Shown: positions 6,655 to 12,837 of the stretch, in pieces
Numbering within the stretch: position 1 is the stretch's first letter
Layout: each line of letters starts with the position of its first letter
From: Chitinophagales bacterium
GTDB lineage: Bacteria; Bacteroidota; Bacteroidia; Chitinophagales; JADIYW01
Direction of reading: 5' to 3'
DNA: 12,837 bases
Assembly (NCBI GenBank): GCA_020848315.1
Contig: JADLAH010000260.1
Span: 1 to 12,837, forward strand
Notes under the pieces: generated by a model
The model's database searches: none
What the model saw: only the letters and a program-made list of their open reading frames with translations
Told to the model about the DNA's origin: nothing
Program-made: the position numbers and the translations under genes

Positions 6655-7866
6655 ATGGAATCCATTCTTGGAAAGATAAAAACGGAATACGCACTTTACA
6701 CCAAAGAAGTGCTGGCGGAAATCGGACATCAGAAAAAATCTATTACCATTGGCATTCCCAAAGAAACGGACTATCAGGAAAAGAGAACTCCGCTGACACC
6801 CAATTCCGTGGCTGCTTTGGTGAATTATGGCTGTCGCATCACACTGGAAAAAGGCGCCGGAGAATATGCACATTTCGGAGATGAGGAGTACCTGGCAGCT
6901 GGCGCGGATATCGTTTATTCCAAGGAAGAAGTGTTTAAATCTTCCGTGATTCTGAAATCGGCTCCGATGAATGCCGCGGAAATCAGTTTGCTGCACAACA
7001 ATCAGATTGTCATCTCTCCCATTCTGCTGCCACATCAGACCAAGAACATGTTTAAGTGCATGTCTGATAAACGTGTGACGGCTATCGCATTTGAATATGT
7101 GAAAGGCGATTACAACAGCTTTCCATTTATGCGCAGCATGAGTGAAATAGCGGGACATTACGCCATACTCACTGCTGCAAAATACTTGAGCAATGAATAT
7201 GGTCCGGGTATCCTGCTGGGTGGCATCTCCGGACAACCACCGGCGAAAGTGCTCATCCTGGGAGCGGGCACCGTGGGTGAAACCGCAGCAAAAGCTGCAC
7301 TCTCTCTCGGCGCTTCCGTGCAGGTATTTGATGATAATATCTACCGGCTATCCCGACTGCAAAAGAACATCGGACAACGCATCTACACCTCTGTGTTTGA
7401 CCCGCTCAATCTGGCCAAGAACGTATCCCGATCGCATGTGATTATCGGTGCGCTGAAAGCTGTTAACGGCCGCACGCCTTGTGTGGTAACGGAAGACATG
7501 GTGAGGTCCATGAAGAAAGGTGCGGTGATTATTGACGTCGCCATCGATCAGGGCGGCTGCCTCGAAACCTCACGCGTAACATCGCACGACCATCCCGTAT
7601 ACACACAACATGGCGTGGTGCATTACTGCGTGCCTAATATTGCTTCCAATGTATCACGGACTGCCAGTTATTCCCTGAGCAATATCCTCACACCGATATT
7701 GAAAAATGCGGTGAATGCAGGCGGCATTGAACAACTGCTGAAATCAGATGCGGGTATGCGACATGGCGCCTATTTGTACAAAGGCGCTGTTACCAAAGAT
7801 TTCATTGCCCAGAAATTTGACATGAAATACATGGATCTGGAATTACTGCTGAGCGCAGATTTCTAA
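6655..7866 (+). CDS. ald: Alanine dehydrogenase family protein (Bacteroidota PorX-linked type)
   Basis: Alanine dehydrogenase converts L-alanine and NAD+ to pyruvate, ammonia and NADH; this protein belongs to the same fold family as AlaDH and the transhydrogenase alpha subunit. The 403 residues have an extra 30 or so at the N-terminus, then GIPKETDYQEKRTPLTP (33-49, with R44), K101 in VILKSAP, the Rossmann loop GAGTVG (203-208), D298 in IDVAIDQGG, and HYCVPNIASNVSRTA (323-337). R44, K101, D298 and N328 correspond to substrate or cofactor residues of the Mycobacterium enzyme (R15, K75, D270, N300). The catalytic histidine there (H96, in FLHLA) has no obvious partner: the stretch reads ISPILLPHQ (120-128), with histidine shifted. 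So the fold is secure while the alanine reaction is not proven. Third gene after porX and tsaE; no Shine-Dalgarno sequence. Confidence 0.85.
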   Translation: MESILGKIKTEYALYTKEVLAEIGHQKKSITIGIPKETDYQEKRTPLTPNSVAALVNYGCRITLEKGAGEYAHFGDEEYLAAGADIVYSKEEVFKSSVILKSAPMNAAEISLLHNNQIVISPILLPHQTKNMFKCMSDKRVTAIAFEYVKGDYNSFPFMRSMSEIAGHYAILTAAKYLSNEYGPGILLGGISGQPPAKVLILGAGTVGETAAKAALSLGASVQVFDDNIYRLSRLQKNIGQRIYTSVFDPLNLAKNVSRSHVIIGALKAVNGRTPCVVTEDMVRSMKKGAVIIDVAIDQGGCLETSRVTSHDHPVYTQHGVVHYCVPNIASNVSRTASYSLSNILTPILKNAVNAGGIEQLLKSDAGMRHGAYLYKGAVTKDFIAQKFDMKYMDLELLLSADF

Positions 7867-7879
7867 GACTTACTACCCA

Positions 7880-9469
7880 TCACAATGCTATAATTTCATC
7901 GAGCAATGACCATGGTGTAGGCTCATACGCTGTATGAATGTCCGGCACGTGCATTTCCTGCAATTTCCGGGTAGTAGTTTTTCCGATGGATACTATCTTT
8001 TTACCTGAATATCCTTCCGGATATAATGTAAAATAAGCCTGCGCACTCAAAGGACTGGTAAACACCAGGATATCTTCGGCTCGCTCTGCAAGCTGCTGTT
8101 TCGGACGATTGGTATAAACGACCAATGAGGTGGAATCCGTATCGTATTGCAGGTACTTCTGTACTGACTGCATGGACTTTTTAGCCTGAGGGAACAATAC
8201 CTTATCTCCATTTGCCATTTGCCCGAAATGATGTGCAATGGCTTCAAGGTCATTCCCGCTTCCGGTAAAATGCACCGCAAGGCCTTGTTCTTTCAGTGCC
8301 AAGGCCGTTCCCTGATTAATAGCAGCCAACTTCACCCCTTCCGGTAATGATTTGCCGGACATACCTTCCAGAAAATATTTTACGCCGTTTTTACTGCTGA
8401 AAAACAACCAATTTACCTTTTCAGGCATTTCAAAGGATTGTTTTTTAAATTCAATAAATGACTCATTATTAACAGAATAACCTATTTTATTTAATGTATC
8501 AATCAAATAATCACCGGAAGACAAATCAGAGGTGATAAAAACTGAAGGCACAGCGGATGGCTGATTGCTTTTTAATTTATCTATGAAGATTTGACTATCC
8601 TGCGAAGCAAAACCGCGTTTCAGCATGCGTTTAGGCGTTTGCTTCCACTCCGCTGATTGCGCTACCCATACCAATAATTCACCATCGACTTTTTCAGCGT
8701 AAACGCCTAATGGCATCTGACAACCTCCGTCAAAATCATGTAAGACCTGGCGTTCCGCCTGCGCAATCTCCGCAGTGGCTTCATCCTGCAGGTGCCTGCA
8801 TACCGACTGCATTGCTGTGTCATTTTCTCTGATCTGATATGCCAATACTCCTTGCGCCGGCGCGGGAATAAACATCGGCGCACGCAAAGGCACCTGAATA
8901 AAGTCGGATAAATCCACCTGCAAGCGCTCGAGACCTGCGGAAGCAAGCACGATAGCATCGTATTCCTTGTTGCGCAGCCGGCCAACCCTTGTAGGTACGT
9001 TGCCGCGCAGGTCTTTCAGTTCAATATCCGGACGAAATGCCTGCAGTTGCGTCTTACGACGTGCGGAGGATGTACCCACCAATGCATTTTCTTTCAGTTG
9101 CAACATTTTAGTATCGTCCAGTCCCTCGGGATGAATCAGCAAAATATCAAAAGGATTAGCACGTTTGGAGTAAGCCGAAATCGTCAGTCCTTCCGGATTA
9201 TTGGTAGGCAAATCTTTACAGGAATGCACCGCCATATCTATCTCTCCGGCCAGCAATGCATCTTCGAGTTCTTTGGTAAAAAAACCTTTTCCTTCCATTT
9301 TATCAAAACTCAGGTTCCATTGCTGGGTGGCATCTCCTTTGGTTTTGATGATTTTCAATTCCGCCATAAAACCCTGTTCTTCCAACACGGATTTGGTATA
9401 ATTTGCCTGCCACAGCGCGAGTTCGCTGCCACGTGTGCCGATAATAATGGGTGTGTTTTTACCTTTCAT
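7880..9469 (-). CDS. hemC: Fused hydroxymethylbilane synthase / uroporphyrinogen-III synthase (HemC-HemD)
   Basis: One 529-residue protein carries two consecutive cytosolic steps of haem synthesis. Residues about 7-300 are hydroxymethylbilane synthase: GTRGSELALWQ (11-21), catalytic D86 in HSCKDLP, the arginine-rich substrate segments GTSSARRKTQ and LRGNVPTRVGRL, and C250 in DFDGGCQMPLG, which binds the dipyrromethane cofactor. Residues about 308-529 look like a complete uroporphyrinogen-III synthase: weakly conserved, but with FSSKNGVKYF (about 354-363), FTSPLSAQAYF and a final SIGKTTTRKLQE segment typical of HemD. No stop or frameshift separates the parts. The unstable product of HemC would be passed to HemD in the same chain. 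ATG start, 35 bases after hemA, no Shine-Dalgarno sequence. It ends 13 bases from the convergent ald stop. HemD could also be listed as hemD. Confidence 0.94.
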   Translation of the reverse strand: MKGKNTPIIIGTRGSELALWQANYTKSVLEEQGFMAELKIIKTKGDATQQWNLSFDKMEGKGFFTKELEDALLAGEIDMAVHSCKDLPTNNPEGLTISAYSKRANPFDILLIHPEGLDDTKMLQLKENALVGTSSARRKTQLQAFRPDIELKDLRGNVPTRVGRLRNKEYDAIVLASAGLERLQVDLSDFIQVPLRAPMFIPAPAQGVLAYQIRENDTAMQSVCRHLQDEATAEIAQAERQVLHDFDGGCQMPLGVYAEKVDGELLVWVAQSAEWKQTPKRMLKRGFASQDSQIFIDKLKSNQPSAVPSVFITSDLSSGDYLIDTLNKIGYSVNNESFIEFKKQSFEMPEKVNWLFFSSKNGVKYFLEGMSGKSLPEGVKLAAINQGTALALKEQGLAVHFTGSGNDLEAIAHHFGQMANGDKVLFPQAKKSMQSVQKYLQYDTDSTSLVVYTNRPKQQLAERAEDILVFTSPLSAQAYFTLYPEGYSGKKIVSIGKTTTRKLQEMHVPDIHTAYEPTPWSLLDEIIAL

Positions 9470-9504
9470 ACATGCATTTAGTTAAATCCGTCGCAGCCGG
9501 AGGC

Positions 9505-10752
9505 TTACGGACGGAATTTCTTATTCAAAAGGGATTTCTTGGAAGCTTTGAAAGGCAATGCAATGTATTTTTCTTCCATGTAATTCAATACTTTTTCCAG
9601 AATTTCTTTGGAATTCGGATCCAAAGCCGCGATATCTTTTTTGAACGCACTATTCAGTGCTCTGTCACGGATACTTTTCACTTCATTTGGAATATCGGCC
9701 AATGCCTTCTCCAGACGTCTTTCTTTGTGCAACTCACTAAAACCCACCAGGAATTCTTCCAACATGGTTTCTGCCTTATACAACTCTCCTTTTCTGAACT
9801 GCAGATTTTCTTTCGCTTTTTTCTCCAGAGATGCCACATCGATATAAGTCACGGAAGGCAAATCGATGATATCCTGTTCCACATCCTGCGGCACCGCTAA
9901 ATCCACGATGGTCACCGGATGATTAGCCGGAACTATCTTATGAAAAATATCTTTGGTCAGCACCGCGTAATTGGCACCTGTGCAAGTCAGGATAATATCC
10001 ACCTGCAGATGGTGATTTGCGAGCTGTTCAAGGGCGAAACCTTTTCCGTTTTTAAAGCGCGCTGCCAGATCTTCCGCTTTTCTCAGAGACCGGTTGTAGA
10101 CAGACACGTTTTTGATATCATTTTTGGTGAGCAGGTTCGCCATCAGGTTGTTGGTCTGTCCCGCCCCGATAATGAGCATATTGGAATCTTTGGAAATACC
10201 TTGCTCCAACAGCGTTCTGAATGCCAGCGACACAACGGAAATTGGCTTTTCGCCGATTCTTGTATCGCAATGGATTTTTTTAGCAAATACAATTGCCTGC
10301 TGATAAGCGAGACGGATATCATCCCCGCATAAGTCATGTTTTTTGGCATTGAGATAAGCCGTTTTAATCTGGCCTAAAATCTCACGTTCTCCGATTACCA
10401 GTGAATCAAGCGAAGCTGCAACACCCATGAAATGCTTCACCGCATCTTCCCCTTCAAACACCAATGCTTTGGAAATATGGAGATTCACCAATTCCTTGTT
10501 CAGATCCGGATTGATGAACTGAAATAAATCCTTGAGGAATTTATTGTCTATCTTTTTATCACAGGTAAAGAAGAAGGTAACACGATTGCAGGTATTGAGA
10601 TACAACAACTCGTGGATGGCAAATGCATCTTTTAATTCTTTCAGGCGTTCAGCAGGATAATCACTATCTCCAATAGAAGATACGAGATAATCTTTCAGCC
10701 TGTTTACTTTCGCCGTTTTATGCGTAATCGTTACTACTTTATAACTCTGCAC
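9505..10752 (-). CDS. hemA: Glutamyl-tRNA reductase (HemA)
   Basis: HemA reduces glutamyl-tRNA(Glu) with NADPH to glutamate-1-semialdehyde, the entry step of the C5 route to haem, in the cytosol. The 415 residues show the catalytic C55 in YLNTCNRVTF, the segment SLDSLVIGEREILGQIKTAY (114-133), the NADPH-binding loop IIGAGQTNN (194-202; commonly GAGE in others) and a C-terminal helical dimerisation region (about 310-415). The start is a GTG: upstream in frame there is no ATG before a TAA, and MQSYKVVTITHKTA is a proper N-terminus. A minus-strand CATATTTG (10774-10781), one mismatch from the -7 consensus TAnnTTTG, lies just upstream, but no -33 TTG is well spaced. hemC-hemD follows 35 bases downstream, presumably co-transcribed; the LysM gene lies 93 bases upstream on the same strand. 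Confidence 0.95.
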   Translation of the reverse strand: MQSYKVVTITHKTAKVNRLKDYLVSSIGDSDYPAERLKELKDAFAIHELLYLNTCNRVTFFFTCDKKIDNKFLKDLFQFINPDLNKELVNLHISKALVFEGEDAVKHFMGVAASLDSLVIGEREILGQIKTAYLNAKKHDLCGDDIRLAYQQAIVFAKKIHCDTRIGEKPISVVSLAFRTLLEQGISKDSNMLIIGAGQTNNLMANLLTKNDIKNVSVYNRSLRKAEDLAARFKNGKGFALEQLANHHLQVDIILTCTGANYAVLTKDIFHKIVPANHPVTIVDLAVPQDVEQDIIDLPSVTYIDVASLEKKAKENLQFRKGELYKAETMLEEFLVGFSELHKERRLEKALADIPNEVKSIRDRALNSAFKKDIAALDPNSKEILEKVLNYMEEKYIALPFKASKKSLLNKKFRP

Positions 10753-10845
10753 TTGCTTGCTGATTTGCTTTTACAAATATGGTGATAATATAGACAATAA
10801 AAAAATGATTTTCCTCATGTCGGCGGCTGCTAACAATAACATAAA

Positions 10846-11799
10846 CTATTTAGGATATTCAATCTGCACATAGCATTTTCCGTTTTGCAATTGCAATTCT
10901 TTCTTTACGCCCATTGAATATCGGACAATCACGTGTTTATTTTCATCTGTTTCCGGCAATGTTCCGATTACCTTAGCATATATTATCTTGCTGTTTACCA
11001 GGTTTTTAATCTTTATTACCGTGCCGATGGGCAAGGTTTTATGCATGGCAAAATATACATTCTCCATTGCCCCCAAGGTGGTCGTCATCGGTGCGCCAGT
11101 ACCTTTCGCCGTGGCAGTGGCCGCATATTTTTTATAAATCGCTAGCAGTGATTTCTGTGATTCATTTTCTATGGCCTGCACATCCGGTTTTTCGGGAATC
11201 TCTGTAGTGGTTTCCTCTGCCTGAACGGAAGTACCGGATTCAGCGGGTATAACGGAAGCCTGAACGGGCGGTGGTGTAGCAGCGGCAGACGGCGCAACAG
11301 GAATGATTCCTGCCGTTGAGGCCACCTTGAGTATCATTCCTATTTTAACATTATTATCCGGCAGATTATTCCATTTTTTCAAATCATCGATAGATACCTG
11401 ATACATTTTGGAAATGCCGTACAGCGTTTGTTTAGGCTCCACCACATGTTCTTTCATCTTAATACCGGTCTGCGACACAGGATTAACTGACACTTTAACT
11501 TCCTGAGTACTGGCAGCTGGTTTTGAGTTATTTAAAATCTGCTTTTTATGAATATTGGGAACGCGGATAATCTGATCCGGAAAGATGCTGTTTTCCACCA
11601 ACGATGGATTACTTTTGAGTATTTCCGTTTTGGAAACATCATATTTCTGGGCAATCTTTGTCAGGGTTTCTCCGAATTTCACCACATGCATAATGTACTC
11701 CGGCGCCTTTGGCGCCGGCTTATTAGAACCGGATTTCTGAGCCATCACACTCAGCGTCAACAAAAACCATCCGATGAACAGTATTCCTTTTCTGCGCAT
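10846..11799 (-). CDS. Secreted LysM protein with C-terminal RlpA-like double-psi beta-barrel
   Basis: This appears to be an exported cell-wall binding protein. The 317 residues begin with a signal peptide (MRRKGILFIGWFLLTLSVMA, cleavage probably before QKSG). Two LysM domains follow, at about 36-80 (MHVVKFGETLTKIAQKYDVS) and 117-159 (EHVVEPKQTLYGISKMYQVS), which bind N-acetylglucosamine polymers such as peptidoglycan. A Pro/Ala/Thr/Glu-rich linker (about 162-210) leads to a domain at 240-316 with HKTLPIGTVIKIKNL, resembling the RlpA double-psi barrel. Where RlpA lytic transglycosylases have the catalytic DRGP, this protein has GTLPETDEN, so cutting activity is doubtful. ATG start; near it a TTG (11842-11844) and GATTTTTG (11817-11824) on the minus strand may form a weak promoter. 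It precedes hemA by 93 bases and may or may not be in its operon. Confidence 0.85.
   Translation of the reverse strand: MRRKGILFIGWFLLTLSVMAQKSGSNKPAPKAPEYIMHVVKFGETLTKIAQKYDVSKTEILKSNPSLVENSIFPDQIIRVPNIHKKQILNNSKPAASTQEVKVSVNPVSQTGIKMKEHVVEPKQTLYGISKMYQVSIDDLKKWNNLPDNNVKIGMILKVASTAGIIPVAPSAAATPPPVQASVIPAESGTSVQAEETTTEIPEKPDVQAIENESQKSLLAIYKKYAATATAKGTGAPMTTTLGAMENVYFAMHKTLPIGTVIKIKNLVNSKIIYAKVIGTLPETDENKHVIVRYSMGVKKELQLQNGKCYVQIEYPK
11700..11718 (-). repeat. GC-only 8-bp hairpin in the 5' coding part of the LysM gene
   Basis: CCGGCGCCTTTGGCGCCGG is a perfect inverted repeat with 8 bp of pure G/C and a 3-base loop. It lies about 80 to 100 bases into the LysM coding sequence, encoding the PAPKAP stretch just after the signal peptide. 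In mRNA it should be a stable stem-loop. It could slow translation after the signal peptide emerges, or simply follow from proline and alanine codon choice. Confidence 0.5.
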
Positions 11800-11912
11800 A
11801 CCAATCTATTAAATGACAAAAATCTAATTTTCCATGGAGTACAATTCGGCTACTTTTCAACAACGGTTTATAGTTAATGAATGTTCACCGCCGCCGTATG
11901 CCGGCTTTGTAC

Positions 11913-11920
11913 TACCTTTG
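11913..11920 (+). promoter_or_regulatory. Promoter -7 element for kdsB
   Basis: TACCTTTG fully matches the Bacteroidota -7 consensus TAnnTTTG and is followed by CAGC, as in the tRNA-Ala promoter downstream. Transcription would start around 11924-11928, leaving a leader of only some 12 to 16 bases before the TTG start of kdsB. No clear TTG is at the -33 position. The 140-base spacer 11800-11939 otherwise holds only upstream sequence of the divergent LysM gene. Confidence 0.6.
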
Positions 11921-11939
11921 CAGCATAAATTATACCATT

Positions 11940-12662
11940 TTGAAGATTGCCGGCATTATTCCTGCACGTTATGACTCCTCCCGTTTTCCTGGAAAACCGC
12001 TTGCGTTGATAGCCGGAAAACCGATGATACAGCGCGTATACGAACAATGCCTGCTCGCTGACGGACTGTCCGATGTCATTATCGCAACTGACGACCCGAG
12101 GATTCAGGAGGCAGTAAGCGCATTCGGTGGCAAAACCATCCTGACCGGCGAGCATCCGAACGGCACTTCCCGTTGTGCGGAGGCAGCCCTTCATCTGCCC
12201 GTTACTTTTGATGCAATCATCAATATTCAGGGAGATGAACCGATGATACATCCTGAGCAGATTAATGAGCTCGTTGAGCGCTTTTATTCCGGCGATGTGC
12301 AGATTGCCACACTCATCCGGAAAGAACACAACCTGTCCCGCGTAAACAATGAAAATATCGTCAAGGCATTCTACCGCAATAATGGTGAGACCATCGACTT
12401 CAAACGGCTGCCGGATGAAACAGAATTATCCGCCATTTCAGCACAAGGCTATTTTTATCAGCACGTGGGTTTATATGGATTCAAAAGAACCGTATTAAAT
12501 GAAATTGTACATCTGCCTCCTACGCCGCGCGAACAGACAGAGAAGCTGGAACAACTGCGATGGTTGGAACACGGATACAGCATCCGCGCGCAGGTGACAA
12601 AATATGACACACACAGCGTTGACACACCGGAAGACCTGATACGTATATCCGCGTATTTTTAA
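11940..12662 (+). CDS. kdsB: 3-deoxy-manno-octulosonate cytidylyltransferase (KdsB, CMP-Kdo synthetase)
   Basis: KdsB activates Kdo with CTP to CMP-Kdo, the donor for the sugars that cap lipid A, in the cytosol. With the chosen start the protein has 240 residues (E. coli 248). It opens KIAGIIPARYDSSRFPGKPL, the nucleotide-binding loop of the family, and shows HPNGTSRCAEAA (72-83), NIQGDEP (95-101, metal-binding D99) and VDTPEDL near the C-terminus. The frame is open back to an ATG at 11877, but those extra residues (NVHRRRMPALYYLC...) have no counterpart in KdsB, and the promoter core at 11913-11920 lies inside them; the TTG at 11940 is therefore preferred. It stands alone, divergent from the LysM gene and about 95 bases before tRNA-Ala. 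Like lpxA and lpxC it uses TTG. Confidence 0.93.
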   Translation: MKIAGIIPARYDSSRFPGKPLALIAGKPMIQRVYEQCLLADGLSDVIIATDDPRIQEAVSAFGGKTILTGEHPNGTSRCAEAALHLPVTFDAIINIQGDEPMIHPEQINELVERFYSGDVQIATLIRKEHNLSRVNNENIVKAFYRNNGETIDFKRLPDETELSAISAQGYFYQHVGLYGFKRTVLNEIVHLPPTPREQTEKLEQLRWLEHGYSIRAQVTKYDTHSVDTPEDLIRISAYF

Positions 12663-12698
12663 GCAATCTGACTTTCCGCAAATATTTTTCCGGGGAAA

Positions 12699-12728
12699 TT
12701 GAAAAAATAAAAAAAAATGATACTTTTG
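12699..12728 (+). promoter_or_regulatory. Promoter for tRNA-Ala
   Basis: A TTG (12699-12701) and TACTTTTG (12721-12728) are separated by 19 bases, the standard Bacteroidota -33/-7 spacing, within an A-rich tract. The core is followed by CAGC, as at kdsB. Transcription should begin near 12732-12735, about 25 bases before the mature tRNA. Confidence 0.75.
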
Positions 12729-12757
12729 CAGCGGTTCTTTTACAAGTCCATTTCTAC

Positions 12758-12831
12758 GGGGAATTAGCTCATTTGGCTAGAGCGCTTCGCTGGCAGTGAA
12801 GAGGCGATCGGTTCGAATCCGATATTCTCCA
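12758..12831 (+). tRNA. tRNA-Ala (anticodon GGC)
   Basis: All four arms can be paired by eye over 74 bases. The acceptor GGGGAAT pairs with ATTCTCC (one G-T), the D stem is GCTC/GAGC, the anticodon stem CTTCG/TGAAG (one G-T) with loop CTGGCAG, and the T stem ATCGG/CCGAT with loop TTCGAAT. The anticodon GGC (12792-12794) reads GCC and GCU alanine codons. The discriminator is A at 12831. The genome continues CAAAAA, so CCA is not encoded and must be added enzymatically. Confidence 0.97.
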
Positions 12832-12837
12832 CAAAAA

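Noticed and set aside
6619..7236. A 205-codon minus-strand frame opposite the start of the alanine dehydrogenase gene
   Set aside because: It is antisense to well-conserved coding sequence, lacks domains and has no promoter match.
8859..8868. GC-rich palindrome GCGCCGGCGC in the hemC part
   Set aside because: Ten bases without a usable loop, explained by codons of the conserved PAPAQG motif.
11874..12329. A 151-codon minus-strand frame opposite kdsB
   Set aside because: It overlaps the kdsB nucleotide-binding motifs and the kdsB promoter; no independent support.
12684..12718. Possible terminator after kdsB (ATTTTT-CCGG-GGAAAT)
   Set aside because: The stem is short and relies on G-T pairs, and it is followed by an A-run rather than a T-run on the plus strand.
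1..12837. Mobile element, CRISPR array, defence island or new multi-gene system
   Set aside because: Every gene belongs to a known core family; no spaced repeats, transposase, integrase or terminal inverted repeats were seen, and no break in style between blocks.

Overview
The window is a compact stretch of core genome from a member of the Bacteroidota. The evidence is the PorX-type response regulator/PglZ protein (a type IX secretion regulator), Bacteroidota-type -7 promoter cores of the form TAnnTTTG, the general absence of Shine-Dalgarno sequences, frequent non-ATG starts, and a tRNA gene without an encoded CCA. The genes resemble those of the Chitinophagales/Sphingobacteriia/Cytophagia side of the phylum, but the genus cannot be fixed by reading alone. 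I see no insertion sequence, prophage, CRISPR array or other mobile element.

Layout. (1) Positions 1-4501, minus strand: one probable operon read HD-domain phosphohydrolase > lpxD > lpxC > lpxA > ABC transporter ATPase (cut by the window edge). It holds the acyltransferase and deacetylase steps of lipid A synthesis. (2) Positions 4646-7866, plus strand, divergent from the first block across 144 bases: porX > tsaE > an alanine-dehydrogenase-like gene. (3) Positions 7880-11799, minus strand, converging on block 2 with only 13 bases between: a LysM/double-psi-barrel secreted protein, then hemA, then a fused hemC-hemD, i.e. tetrapyrrole synthesis from glutamyl-tRNA to uroporphyrinogen III apart from the HemL and HemB steps. 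(4) Positions 11940-12831, plus strand: kdsB (CMP-Kdo synthesis) and a tRNA-Ala(GGC), each with its own Bacteroidota-type promoter.

How the genes fit together. lpxA, lpxC, lpxD and kdsB all serve the lipid A-Kdo core of lipopolysaccharide. PorX controls type IX secretion, whose cargo is in several species anchored to a form of LPS, so its divergent placement next to the lpx genes may be more than chance (inference). TsaE, the haem genes and the tRNA are housekeeping.

The window contains no clearly undescribed system. The points most worth a second look are: an LpxC that lacks the FabZ domain usually fused to it in this phylum; an alanine dehydrogenase homologue that seems to lack the family's catalytic histidine; abutting divergent promoter cores between the HD hydrolase and porX; the HemC-HemD fusion; a perfect 18-base palindrome at the end of lpxC; and a strong GC-only hairpin early in the LysM gene.
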